Shown piece after piece: positions 1-8,167 of a DNA stretch of 64,000 nucleotides. The first letter of the stretch is position 1, and every line of letters starts with the position of its first letter. The notes under the pieces were generated by a model. The model worked only from the letters and a program-made list of their open reading frames with translations, was not told the origin of the DNA and searched no databases. The stretch comes from Fen-999 sp041480065 (GTDB lineage: Bacteria; Pseudomonadota; Gammaproteobacteria; Burkholderiales; Rhodocyclaceae). The position numbers and the translations under genes were made by a program. The DNA lies in contig JBGOZF010000014.1 of the NCBI GenBank assembly GCA_041480065.1, positions 1 to 64,000 on the forward strand. The letters are read 5' to 3'.

Positions 1-603
1 CAGGATGAAATTGAGATCGGTTTCTCGATACTGCGTGGTGATGGCGTACTTCGGCAGCTTGGCGGTGGTCTGGCTGGAAACCCGGAATTCGAGGCGGCGG
101 CGCGGATAGTCGGCCAACACGGCTTCGACCAATTCGATGGCGTTCATCCCTTGCAGGATGCGGCAGTCGCTTCGGTAGCGGGTTTCCGCCAGCCAGGATT
201 CGACGGTGAGGCGGTAGCGGGCCAGCCCGCCATCGCCGCCGAGTTGCGCGGCTCCGGTGACGAGGCCATGCCAGGCGCGGCGCGTTCCATCGGCTTGCAG
301 CAGGCGGACGGTGACTTCCTCGCCTAGCAGCGCCTTGAGTTCGAAATGGGCTGAAGTCGAGAGGCAGTCGATCTCAAAGCAGGGCAACTCCGAGATGCCT
401 TCGCGGGCCTTGAATCGCTCGGGAACCAGTGCCGCCGAGGGCAACGGGGTCTCGATCTCGATCAGGCGCGCATGCTGCGACAGGAACTTGGTAAAGGCAT
501 CGCGGCTTGGCAGCGCAGCAGAAAGGGCGCTGGCGATGGGGGTGAGCGGGGGCATGGGGTTCTCGGAGAGGAGAAGTGCGGCAGATGGGATTGACGACAG
601 CAT
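1..603 (-). CDS. vgrG: Type VI secretion tip protein VgrG, N-terminal part (runs off window)
   Basis: The minus-strand frame is open from about 603 to base 1 and continues outside the window. It encodes the N-terminal beta-barrel region of a VgrG/Rhs-Vgr protein. Typical family signatures visible are FELKALLGEEVTVRLL, GDGGLARYRLTVESWLA and, near the window edge, QYRETDLNFIL. VgrG forms the trimeric spike that tips the Hcp tube of the type VI secretion system, usually carrying or recruiting an effector encoded next to it. The start is uncertain. In-frame ATGs lie at 624, 603 and 555 and none has a clear ribosome binding site; the 555 start would begin MPPLTPIASAL. No Hcp, PAAR or adaptor gene is seen on this side, so this may be an orphan vgrG island. 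Confidence 0.85.
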   Translation of the reverse strand, partial: MLSSIPSAALLLSENPMPPLTPIASALSAALPSRDAFTKFLSQHARLIEIETPLPSAALVPERFKAREGISELPCFEIDCLSTSAHFELKALLGEEVTVRLLQADGTRRAWHGLVTGAAQLGGDGGLARYRLTVESWLAETRYRSDCRILQGMNAIELVEAVLADYPRRRLEFRVSSQTTAKLPKYAITTQYRETDLNFIL

Positions 604-821
604 GCGAAGTCGAGACCGCGCCATGATAGGGGTTTTGCGATCCGGTGGGAATATGACGAAAGGCATGCATTGAGGCGCTCTGTCAGGCTGAATGGAGTTC
701 CACAGACCTGAGGATAAGGCCTCTAGGGATATGCCGGCGGGCTATTATGCGTTGGTCGGATACTCATTGTGATTGAGGCCGATGGATACATGACCCTTAA
801 TGACCTTACGGAGGACTAGCC

Positions 822-1448
822 GTGGATGCAATTCAGAACTTGATAATTGGTGTGATTGGTAGCCTGATCGCGACATTGATTGTCGCGGCATGGAATGCGG
901 GTTTCAATTCGTTGCCAAAGGTGAAGAGACGGCCATTAGAAGGAATTGTTGATGATGAGGGGGGCGATCATCGAGCAAGGAATCGTGAGCGGTTCAAACT
1001 GGCGGTGCTCAACATGTCGTTCTTCTTTTACACATTCTTCCTGCTCTATGAAGCAATTTCCCTGCCGCCAATCCTTCGCGTGATGATGTCCGGGAACGAG
1101 ATGCTACTGAGCGACGCCCGTTTCATTGGTGGCTGGTTGCCGGAGATATCGATCACTAGGGACATGGCGCAGGTCGGTTTACTGATCGTGGTGGCTGCTC
1201 TATATCCCCTGCTGCTAGGGCTGGTGGCGTTCATCGTCAGGAGCGTTGAACCGCTGATAGATAGGTTCTTGGCGATGACGATCATTCTTCGGCGGCGCAT
1301 TCAGGTTGTCGTCTTCGCGCTTTTCGCCGGCGCGATTGCGATCTCTTCGACTTGGTTGTTCTATCCCATAACTTTGAAGGAAGCGGCAATCGACTTCTCA
1401 GGCGTGATGCTGATCGCTCTGCTGTTCATGGCCTCGGGGAAGCGATAG
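822..1448 (+). CDS. Unknown four-helix membrane protein
   Basis: The product is 208 residues, starting at a GTG with a good GGAGG ribosome binding site seven bases upstream (810-814). About four hydrophobic helices are visible: residues 5-25, 65-85, 125-150 and 160-205. A charged, RNRE-rich cytoplasmic stretch lies between the first two. I do not recognise the family. The base composition and codon use are visibly more AT-rich than the surrounding genes. With vgrG on one side and a broken ardC-like remnant on the other, this suggests recent acquisition. A role as a VgrG-linked immunity protein is possible from position alone, but nothing in the sequence shows it. Confidence 0.6.
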   Translation: MDAIQNLIIGVIGSLIATLIVAAWNAGFNSLPKVKRRPLEGIVDDEGGDHRARNRERFKLAVLNMSFFFYTFFLLYEAISLPPILRVMMSGNEMLLSDARFIGGWLPEISITRDMAQVGLLIVVAALYPLLLGLVAFIVRSVEPLIDRFLAMTIILRRRIQVVVFALFAGAIAISSTWLFYPITLKEAAIDFSGVMLIALLFMASGKR

Positions 1449-1576
1449 GGATCCGTTTTGGATCTCTCCGTCGGGACCGGCACCATAGTCGGCCGGATGC
1501 TAGGTCGGGCCGACTTGCACCTGCTTGTTAGAAATCCGTCGTTTGTTGGGCAAAAGTGAGCCGGCTCATGCCACCT

Positions 1577-1715
1577 TCAGGCGGCCAGCCAGTTTGCCCC
1601 CTCCGAGCGCTGCATCAGGAACTGATGCGCCTTGCTGGCCTGCGAGGCGGCTGTGAAGATTGCTCGCTTATCGTTCCGAAGCACCCGCAGCCAGGAATTG
1701 CCTGTGCCGGTTGCG
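1577..1715 (-). pseudogene. ArdC-like antirestriction protein, C-terminal remnant
   Basis: A short minus-strand stretch encodes SWLRVLRNDKRAIFTAAS followed by QASKAHQFL and a stop at 1577. This closely resembles the conserved C-terminus of ArdC/zincin-like antirestriction proteins carried by plasmids and integrative elements. Upstream the similarity ends abruptly at about 1715, just before the 3' end of the hemerythrin gene at 1750. No N-terminal ssDNA-binding or HExxH metallopeptidase part remains. It is therefore a deletion remnant rather than a gene. The rest of 1449-1749 shows no coding or structural feature that I can support. Confidence 0.6.
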
Positions 1716-1749
1716 ACGGATCGGCGCAGTCGACGGCCTGGCGGCCTGC

Positions 1750-2229
1750 TTACTTGAGGCCGAACAGCCGGGCGAGCAATCCGCGTTGCGCCTGGGTCGC
1801 CTGCACAACCCGGGCGTTGGGACCGTGATGGCTGCTGTGCCATTTTCCGAATCGCATGTCGTGGGTCATGATGTGCCCGATCAGCCACTTGTTGAGGAAG
1901 CGGCGCAGTTCCTGGATGCGGTCTTCGCTCCAGACATCGGCGCCGCCGAGAAACTCGCCGACGAAGGCGCTGAACTCCTCGTGGAGTTTCAGGTGCGCCT
2001 CGAACGCCGGGTAACCGCTTTGCTCCATCAACGCCTGCTCGTTGGAGAAGTGCGTTACGACATAGTCGAGCAGCTCTTCCAGGGTCTTGTCGATTGTTTT
2101 CAGGTTCAGCGCCTTGACGAGTGCAAACAAGTGCCGGTGCTCGCCGTCTACCTGGGGGATGTTGATCCTGAAGCCATCACGCCATTCGACGACGAATGGA
2201 GCCCGTTTGCCTTCCTGTTCAGTTGCCAT
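1750..2229 (-). CDS. Bacteriohemerythrin
   Basis: This encodes a 159-residue single-domain hemerythrin, a diiron protein that reversibly binds O2 and may serve in oxygen storage, delivery or sensing. Iron ligands are visible in order: DGEHRHLF with the first His, HFSNEQ supplying His and Glu, HLKLH supplying a His pair, and HIMTHD with His and Asp. The start at 2229 (MATEQEGKRAP) is chosen because a strong GGAGGAGGGG ribosome binding site lies directly upstream; the frame stays open to 2316 without such support. It is monocistronic here. Bacteriohemerythrins are common in microaerophilic and denitrifying betaproteobacteria, which fits the anaerobic-aromatics character of the window. Confidence 0.9.
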   Translation of the reverse strand: MATEQEGKRAPFVVEWRDGFRINIPQVDGEHRHLFALVKALNLKTIDKTLEELLDYVVTHFSNEQALMEQSGYPAFEAHLKLHEEFSAFVGEFLGGADVWSEDRIQELRRFLNKWLIGHIMTHDMRFGKWHSSHHGPNARVVQATQAQRGLLARLFGLK

Positions 2230-2504
2230 GTTGATTCCCCTCCTCCATCTCCACTTCTCTCCATGGTCTTGGCACTGAGGAGCCCTGGTGCGGCGCCAAG
2301 CCGGGATAATTGACAATAACGCACATCATGCTATTACGTTCGGCAGATATCAAGCATTGCGTGCGAGCGATGCAATCGAGGGCGCGGCTGCCCGATTGCT
2401 CATCGAGACGGCTCTCCAGAGAAGAGTCATTGCTGCCGCCAGAGGCGGATGCACGTCGCTCTTCCTGCGACCGCGTCGGTGCTGGCAGTGCGGCAAGTGG
2501 CCCG
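2230..2504. other. Intergenic, no gene seen
   Basis: This 275-base gap lies between the 5' end of the hemerythrin gene and the 3' end of korB. It holds the hemerythrin ribosome binding site and must hold its promoter, but I could not assign convincing -35/-10 boxes. Open frames here are extensions of antisense shadows and show no family resemblance. Confidence 0.4.
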
Positions 2505-3383
2505 CTACCCCGCTGCCCGCTTGAGCGCCGTCTTGCCGCCGGCCCGCGCCATGATCTCGTCGAAGTTGTCGGCCAGCGTCGCCCGCTGGTTGCGGTAGAA
2601 GACGCCGAGCGCGGGATTGGCGGTGTTCATCGCCAGCTTCATTGCCGTGGCGAGATCGGAGGCGTCATGGTCGGCGGGAACCTCCTGGACCAGGTCGCCG
2701 AGGCGGTCGTAGGTGCGGGTGGTCTTGTCGAAGGTGACGCAGGGCGACAGGATGTGCAGGTACGAGAAGCCGCGGTGTGCGATGGCCTGCTTGATCAACT
2801 GCTCCAACTGCTGCGGTCTCCCCGCATAGGCCTGGCCGACCCAACTGGCGCCGTAGGAGAGCACCATCAACAGCGGATTGAGCGGCTGGTCGAGGTTGTC
2901 GTAGGGGCTGGTGGTGGTGCGGAAGCCCTTCGCCGAGGTCGGCGAGGTCTGGCCCTTGGTCAGGCCGTAGATGCCGTTGTCGAACAGCAGGTAGGTGATG
3001 TCGATGTTGCGCCGCGCCGGGTGCGGCACGTGGCCGCCGCCGATGGCGAAGCCGTCGCCGTCGCCGCCGACGGCGATCACGGTCAAGGCGTCGTTGGCGG
3101 TCTTGATGCCGGTGGCGACGGGCAGGGCGCGGCCATGCAGGCTATGAAAGCCGTAGGTGTTCACGAAGAACGGGAAACGCGACGAGCAGCCGATGCCCGA
3201 GACGACGACGGTGTCCTTGGGCGCGATGCCGAGTTCGTTGAGGGCGCCGGGCAGGCCGTCGACGATGCTGAAATAGCCGCAGCCCGGACACCAGGTCGGC
3301 ATCGACTTCGAGCGATAGGCGAGGCGGCCGGAATCCTGGACTTCCTTGAGCTTTTCTTCGAGATAGATCGGTTGCGGGGCCAT
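2505..3383 (-). CDS. korB: 2-oxoacid (2-oxoglutarate):acceptor oxidoreductase, beta subunit (TPP-binding)
   Basis: The product is the 292-residue thiamine-diphosphate-binding subunit of a 2-oxoacid:ferredoxin oxidoreductase, which decarboxylates the 2-oxoacid and forms the acyl-CoA. Visible motifs are WCPGCGYF near residue 30, GIGCSSRFPFF, the TPP/Mg2+ motif GGDGDGFAIGGGH, and FDNGIYGLTKGQTSPTS, which is typical of KorB-type proteins. The start at 3383 (MAPQPIYLEEK) follows korA by 14 bases. Length and motifs fit 2-oxoglutarate rather than pyruvate enzymes. In Thauera and Azoarcus, KorAB-type enzymes link the TCA cycle to the low-potential electrons needed for benzoyl-CoA reduction. That role here is inferred from gene layout. 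Confidence 0.88.
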   Translation of the reverse strand: MAPQPIYLEEKLKEVQDSGRLAYRSKSMPTWCPGCGYFSIVDGLPGALNELGIAPKDTVVVSGIGCSSRFPFFVNTYGFHSLHGRALPVATGIKTANDALTVIAVGGDGDGFAIGGGHVPHPARRNIDITYLLFDNGIYGLTKGQTSPTSAKGFRTTTSPYDNLDQPLNPLLMVLSYGASWVGQAYAGRPQQLEQLIKQAIAHRGFSYLHILSPCVTFDKTTRTYDRLGDLVQEVPADHDASDLATAMKLAMNTANPALGVFYRNQRATLADNFDEIMARAGGKTALKRAAG

Positions 3384-3397
3384 GGTGTCTTGTCTCC

Positions 3398-5176
3398 TCA
3401 GGCGGCCTTGCGCGTGGCGGCAAGCGCCAGGCGGCGTATCTCGGCCAGTATGTCCTCGACCAGCATCGGCGTTCCGGTCACGCGGTCGTAGCGATTGACG
3501 ATGCGGCCGACCTGGGACTGCACCAGGTTGGCGAACTGGCCCTGGTAGTTGAGCTCCGGCACCAGGACGACATCGCAGTCGTCCATGAAGGCTGCGACCG
3601 CTTCGGTCGGGAAGGGGGAGAGCATCACCACTTTCATGGCGGCGCAGCGGATGCCTTCGCGCTGGGCGCGGAACATCGCCTCCAGGCATTCGCCGAAGGT
3701 CGAACCCCAGGCGAGGATGCCGACGTCGACCCGCCCCTCGTCGCCGAAGCGCTTGCAGGCGTTGAGACCCGGATGGTTGAGCGCGCCGCGCAGCTTTTCG
3801 TGGCGCTTGCGGCTCATCGCTTCGTGTACCTCGGGCTGCTCGTTGACCCGCCCCAGCTCGTTGTGTTCGAGGCCGGTGACGACGTGCATGCCGCCGGCCA
3901 TGCCGGGCACGGCGCGCGGGCTGACGTGGTCGTCGGTCAAGGCGAAGCGCTTGTAGCCTGGGCCGAGATCGCGCTCGGCGAGCGGCTTGTTGCTGTCGAG
4001 CTCGAACGACGACTTGGCCGGGATCACCACGGTCTCGTAGCGGTTGGACAGGTACAGGTCGAGCAGGACGATCACCGGCGTCTGGAAGCGCTCGGCGATC
4101 TCGAAGGCCTTGCCGGCACAGCGGTAGCAGCCATCGACGTTGGTCGGCGCCATGACGATGCGCGGCGCGTCGCCGTGGCCGCCATAGAGCGCGATGTTGA
4201 GATCGGACTGTTCCGTCTTGGTCGGGATGCCGGTGGCCGGTCCGCCCCGCTGCGAGACGAAGACCACGCACGGCACTTCGGCCATGATGCCGAGGCCGAG
4301 CATTTCCGACATCAGGGCGAGGCCCGGTCCGGAGGTTGCGGTCGCCGCCCGTGCGCCGGTGTAGCCGGCGCCGATGGTGGTGGCGATGGCGGAGATCTCA
4401 TCCTCTGTCTGCAAGAGGCGCTTGCCGTGCTTCGGCATCTCGGTGGCCAGGCGCTCCATGATGGTCGTCGCCGGCGTGATCGGGTAGCCGAAGAAATTGT
4501 CGATGCCGGCATCCAGGCAGCCCTTGACGACGGCATAGTTGCCGTTGAGCATCGATGCCTGCAAGCCGGCCACCGGCGGGCCGAAGACCACGTCGTCGAG
4601 CTTGAAGGTGCCGGTACCGGTTTCATAGGCGGCCTCGAAGGCCTTGCGGTTGGCTTCGGCGACGGCGCCCTTGGCCTTGAACTTGGCGTTGATGATCTTC
4701 TCGAACGGCTCTTTGGCGAGGCCGTAGAGGCCGGCGATGTAGCCCAGGATGACCATGTTGCGCGAACGCACGGCGCCGGTGGCGCGTTCGGATATCTCGC
4801 GGATGGATACGGGGTAGGGCACCTGGCCGGGGCGGATGTGGGCGCTGACGTGGCTGCCTTCGGCGAGACGGACGATGGACTTGCCTTCGTAGATCACGGC
4901 GCCGAAGTCGCGCACCTCGCCGACATGGGGAATGCCGTGCTCGTCATTGAGGCAGACGAGGATGTCCGACTTTTCCTTCAGCGAATACACCTGCTCGGTG
5001 GTCACGCGCAGGCGGGCGACGCATTTGCCGAAGCCGCGGATCTCGGCCGGGTAGGCATCGAAGGCAATGACCCGGTAACCGGCGCCGGCCAGGGCATTGC
5101 GCAGGATGTCGCCGGCGGCGATGGTGCCCTCGCCGGCGGAGCCGCAGATGGCGATCTGGATGTCGGTCTTGTTCAT
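3398..5176 (-). CDS. korA: 2-oxoacid (2-oxoglutarate):acceptor oxidoreductase, fused gamma-alpha subunit
   Basis: This is a 592-residue fusion. Residues 1-190 form the gamma (acceptor) domain, with GSAGEGTIAAGDIL close to the N-terminus. From about residue 205 the alpha pyrimidine-binding domain begins (GNYAVVKGCLDAGIDNFFGY, then PITPATTIMERLA and SGPGLALMSEMLGL). The gamma-alpha fusion is the KorA arrangement and argues against the separately encoded subunits of phenylglyoxylate oxidoreductase (PadEFGHI). No 4Fe-4S ferredoxin domain is present, so Fe-S clusters must come from partner subunits. The start ATG at 5176 overlaps the stop of the upstream flavoprotein by four bases (ATGA), indicating translational coupling. 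Confidence 0.88.
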   Translation of the reverse strand: MNKTDIQIAICGSAGEGTIAAGDILRNALAGAGYRVIAFDAYPAEIRGFGKCVARLRVTTEQVYSLKEKSDILVCLNDEHGIPHVGEVRDFGAVIYEGKSIVRLAEGSHVSAHIRPGQVPYPVSIREISERATGAVRSRNMVILGYIAGLYGLAKEPFEKIINAKFKAKGAVAEANRKAFEAAYETGTGTFKLDDVVFGPPVAGLQASMLNGNYAVVKGCLDAGIDNFFGYPITPATTIMERLATEMPKHGKRLLQTEDEISAIATTIGAGYTGARAATATSGPGLALMSEMLGLGIMAEVPCVVFVSQRGGPATGIPTKTEQSDLNIALYGGHGDAPRIVMAPTNVDGCYRCAGKAFEIAERFQTPVIVLLDLYLSNRYETVVIPAKSSFELDSNKPLAERDLGPGYKRFALTDDHVSPRAVPGMAGGMHVVTGLEHNELGRVNEQPEVHEAMSRKRHEKLRGALNHPGLNACKRFGDEGRVDVGILAWGSTFGECLEAMFRAQREGIRCAAMKVVMLSPFPTEAVAAFMDDCDVVLVPELNYQGQFANLVQSQVGRIVNRYDRVTGTPMLVEDILAEIRRLALAATRKAA

Positions 5177-6213
5177 GCGTACTCCCAGAAGGGCGAGTGG
5201 ATGGTGATGCCGTCGCGGATGTGCAGGGTTTCGTCCTGGGTCGGCTCGAAGACGTCGTTGTCGCCGGTCAGGTTGCGGGCGGCGAGCTCACCCATGGCGC
5301 GCACGTTCTTCCAGCCGTAGTAGAAGCGGTAGTGCTTCTCAGGCGCCGACCAGATCTGGCAGACGTCACCGGCGGCATAGATGGATTCGTTGGTGGTGCG
5401 CAAGCTGGGATTGACCAGCAGGCCGCGCTCGATGTCCACGCCCGAGCCGAGCATGAATTCCACCGAGGGCACCAGGCCGAAGAAGGGCATGACGACATCG
5501 GCATAGCGGTCGAGGCCGCCGCCGAACACCACGCGCCGCGCCGGCAGCCCGCGGGCTCCCGGCTGGATCGACTCGATGCCGCCTTCGCAGTGGCTGACGA
5601 TCACCTCGATGCCCATCTTCTCCAGCACGGCCAGCAGCGCCTTCTTCTGCTCCTCGTCCACGACATGCGGCCAGAAGGTCTCCTCGCACGCCACCAGCGT
5701 CACCTTGTGGCCGGTGTCGAGCAGCGTGCGGGCGAGGTCGAGGCCGATCATGTCGCCGCCCAGAATCATCACCGAGCCGCCTTCCGGCACCTTGCGCTTG
5801 ACCGCCATCGCCTGCTCGTAGGAACCGAAGCCGTCGAGCAGATGGCGGAACTCGGTCAGTTCCTCCGGCAGGTAGGCGCGGCCGCCGGAGGCGACCAGCA
5901 GCGTGTCGTAAGGGATTTCTTCGTTGTGGGCCAGGGTGATGGTCTTGGTGAGGGCATCGACGTTGGCCACCTGCGTGCAGCGGCGCAGCGAAATGCGGTT
6001 CTCGAGGTAGTACGCGGGCGGGTCGACCAGGAAGCGATGCCAGTCCTTGCGGCCGCGGAACACCAGCGGCAGGTCGTAGCGGTTGTAGAAGGGCAGGGAC
6101 GACATGGTCAGCATGGTGATGCGCGCTTCGGGCTCGCGCGCCCGCAGGGTGCGCGCCGCCTGGGCGCCGGCGACGCCGCTGCCGATGATGACGTGGTGAC
6201 GGGGCGTGACCAT
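5173..6213 (-). CDS. FAD-dependent pyridine nucleotide-disulfide-type oxidoreductase
   Basis: This is a 346-residue flavoprotein beginning MVTPRHHVIIGSGVAGAQAA, with the N-terminal GxGxxG dinucleotide-binding fold for FAD. A second Rossmann motif (MILGGDMIGLDLA, about residue 150) is for NAD(P)H. The late FAD motif TNESIYAAGDVCQIW lies near residue 280. It lacks a redox-active CxxxxC disulfide, so it resembles the ferredoxin/rubredoxin reductase or NADH-oxidase branch. Its start overlaps the stop of the upstream Fe-S flavoprotein (TGATG) and its stop overlaps korA, so it is embedded in the kor operon. It probably carries electrons between KorAB and a ferredoxin or NAD(P), but its precise partner cannot be read from sequence. 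Confidence 0.8.
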   Translation of the reverse strand: MVTPRHHVIIGSGVAGAQAARTLRAREPEARITMLTMSSLPFYNRYDLPLVFRGRKDWHRFLVDPPAYYLENRISLRRCTQVANVDALTKTITLAHNEEIPYDTLLVASGGRAYLPEELTEFRHLLDGFGSYEQAMAVKRKVPEGGSVMILGGDMIGLDLARTLLDTGHKVTLVACEETFWPHVVDEEQKKALLAVLEKMGIEVIVSHCEGGIESIQPGARGLPARRVVFGGGLDRYADVVMPFFGLVPSVEFMLGSGVDIERGLLVNPSLRTTNESIYAAGDVCQIWSAPEKHYRFYYGWKNVRAMGELAARNLTGDNDVFEPTQDETLHIRDGITIHSPFWEYA

Positions 6214-8021
6214 CAGTTGTCCACCTCCACGAATTCGTTGCGGGTGATGTTTATGCACTTCACCGGGCAGGCCTTGAAGCAGGCGCCGCAGCGGATGCAT
6301 TCGTTGTTGTCGATCCAGATGGCGCCTACCTGGTTCCACTCCCTGGCTTCCCTGAGCTTGCCGTAGCTGCCGTCCTGCTGCATGTCGACGCCCTGGACGA
6401 GCTTGATGCAGTTGCGCGGCGCCACTTCGATGCAGGCGCGGCAGTAGATGCAGCGGTCGACATCGATCTGGTAGCGCAGGTTGCAGAGGTAGCAGCGCTT
6501 TGCTTCTTCGGCGCCGCGCGCTTCGCCGAGGCCGAGATCGACTTCCAGCGTTTCCGAATGCAGGCGTTCGCCGAGCGCGGCCGTGGGCATTTCCTGGCGC
6601 GGGACGAAGTCGAAGGCGCGTTCGCGTAGCGGCGCCGCGATCGGCACCATCTTCACCACGCGCTTGCGGCGTGGATGCCCCATCAGCCAGGCATCGACAT
6701 CCAGCGCCGAACGGCGGCCGTTGCCGACCGCCTGGACGACGGTGGTCGGGCCGGTGACGAAGTCGCCGGCGGCGAACAGGCCATGGACCGAGGTCATGCC
6801 GTCGTCGCCGATGCGCACGTTCTGCCAGCGATCGACTTCCACCTTGATGTCGAGGAAATCATTGACCGTCTTCTGGCCGATGGCGATCAGCAGGGTGTCG
6901 CAAGGCTCGATGAATTCCGAGCCGTCGATGGGAATCGCCTGCCGGCGCCCGGCTTCACGCCAGCCGCCGAGCCGGTTCTGGACGAACTCGACGCCGGTCA
7001 GGCGGCCGGCTTCGTCGAGCACGACGCCCATCGGCGTACGCAGGCCCTTGATGCGGATGCCTTCGCGCTTGGCCTCGAAGATCTCTTCCTTGGTCACCGG
7101 GATGTAGTCCTCGGCGGTGCGGATGTGGATGGTCACTTCCTCGGCGCCCAGGCGCGCCGCGACGCGGGCGCAATCGAGGGCGGTGAAGCCGGCGCCGACC
7201 ACGGCGACGCGGCGGCGCACGCGCTTCGTTTCGCCGCGGTGCAGCGCCATCAGGAAGGGCAGGCCGTGTTCGACGTCCTGGCAGACATCGGCGGGATCCT
7301 GGTTGCGCCATTTGCCGTTGAGCGGCAAAGGCAGCGGTGCCATGCAGCCGGCAGCCAGCAGCACCGCGTCATAGTCGTGCAGCAGCGTTGCCACCGGCGT
7401 CTGGCCCTCGCCCTTGCCGACGCCGGCGCCGAGCTTGAGTTCGACGCCCAGGCGCAGGGCGTTGTGGAGTTCGAAATCGAGAACGTTGCGCGGCAGGCGG
7501 AAAGCGGGAATGCCATAGCGCAGCATGCCGCCGGCCGCCGTCTCGCGCTCGAACAGCGTGACGTCGTGGCCGAATACCGACAGGTCGTGGGCGGCGGCGA
7601 CCCCGGCCGGGCCGGCGCCGACGATGGCCACACGCTTGCCGGTGGGCGCGTAGAGCTTCTCGGTGATGCGGTGGCCGGCGTTCTTCATGTCGGCCGCCGA
7701 GCGTTTCAGGTTGCAGATGGCGACCGGCTCGCCGTTGCCCGGCCAGCCGTGCCGGCAGGCCTTCTCGCACGGGCGCGAGCAGATACGGCCGAGCACGCCG
7801 GGCAGGACGTTGGCCTCGCGGTTGATCTCGTAGGCTTCGCCGTGGCGGTTCTGCGAGATGGCCCGGATGTAGGCCGGCACATTGGTTCCGGCCGGACAGG
7901 CGCTCTGGCAGGGGATGTTGGTGGCGACCCAGCCGACGTCGCGGGGGTCATCCGAATAGGCTACGGCTCCGGTACCAGCGGCGCTGGCAGCGGCCTCTGT
8001 GAGGTCAGGAACGGCCGACAT
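6213..8021 (-). CDS. NAD(P)H-dependent glutamate-synthase-like Fe-S flavoprotein, candidate third Kor subunit
   Basis: The product is 602 residues. Residues 30-110 contain the cysteine-rich GltD-type N-terminus (CQSACPAGTNVPAYI, then CSRPCEKACRHG). The FAD motif VAIVGAGPAGVAAAHDL starts near 130 and the NAD(P)H motif VAVVGAGFTALDCARVA near 270. The late FAD motif GLFAAGDFVTGPTTVV lies near 420. The C-terminus adds two 4Fe-4S motifs, CIYCRACIEVAPRNC and CIRCGACFKACPVKC. ATG 8021 is preferred over the in-frame GTG at 8027 because AAGGAG lies five bases upstream. Azoarcus evansii is reported to have a three-subunit 2-oxoglutarate:NADP oxidoreductase, and this gene is a reasonable counterpart of its FAD subunit. 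It heads the operon, with a divergent upstream region shared with hrpA. Confidence 0.8.
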   Translation of the reverse strand: MSAVPDLTEAAASAAGTGAVAYSDDPRDVGWVATNIPCQSACPAGTNVPAYIRAISQNRHGEAYEINREANVLPGVLGRICSRPCEKACRHGWPGNGEPVAICNLKRSAADMKNAGHRITEKLYAPTGKRVAIVGAGPAGVAAAHDLSVFGHDVTLFERETAAGGMLRYGIPAFRLPRNVLDFELHNALRLGVELKLGAGVGKGEGQTPVATLLHDYDAVLLAAGCMAPLPLPLNGKWRNQDPADVCQDVEHGLPFLMALHRGETKRVRRRVAVVGAGFTALDCARVAARLGAEEVTIHIRTAEDYIPVTKEEIFEAKREGIRIKGLRTPMGVVLDEAGRLTGVEFVQNRLGGWREAGRRQAIPIDGSEFIEPCDTLLIAIGQKTVNDFLDIKVEVDRWQNVRIGDDGMTSVHGLFAAGDFVTGPTTVVQAVGNGRRSALDVDAWLMGHPRRKRVVKMVPIAAPLRERAFDFVPRQEMPTAALGERLHSETLEVDLGLGEARGAEEAKRCYLCNLRYQIDVDRCIYCRACIEVAPRNCIKLVQGVDMQQDGSYGKLREAREWNQVGAIWIDNNECIRCGACFKACPVKCINITRNEFVEVDN

Positions 8022-8167
8022 TTCCACTCCTTATGGCGCCCGGGATGGCGGATTACCCAAGCTTATTGGCGCAGCAGTATATCGAATGTCTTACTTGCTG
8101 CGTTGCGGGAGATCAAGTTTTTTGCGCCGGCGCTGTGCTAGCTCGAAGCTACGTAGAATGCGCGGCC

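Noticed and set aside
1660..2313. Plus-strand frame of 217 codons opposite the hemerythrin
   Set aside because: It is antisense to a gene with all diiron ligands present and has no start signal.
2310..3491. Plus-strand frame of 393 codons opposite korB
   Set aside because: It is antisense to korB, without a ribosome binding site or family resemblance; length is explained by high GC.
2505..8021. Phenylglyoxylate oxidoreductase (padEFGHI)
   Set aside because: Gamma and alpha are fused and there is no separate small ferredoxin-like subunit; the fused KorA form fits a 2-oxoglutarate-type enzyme better.
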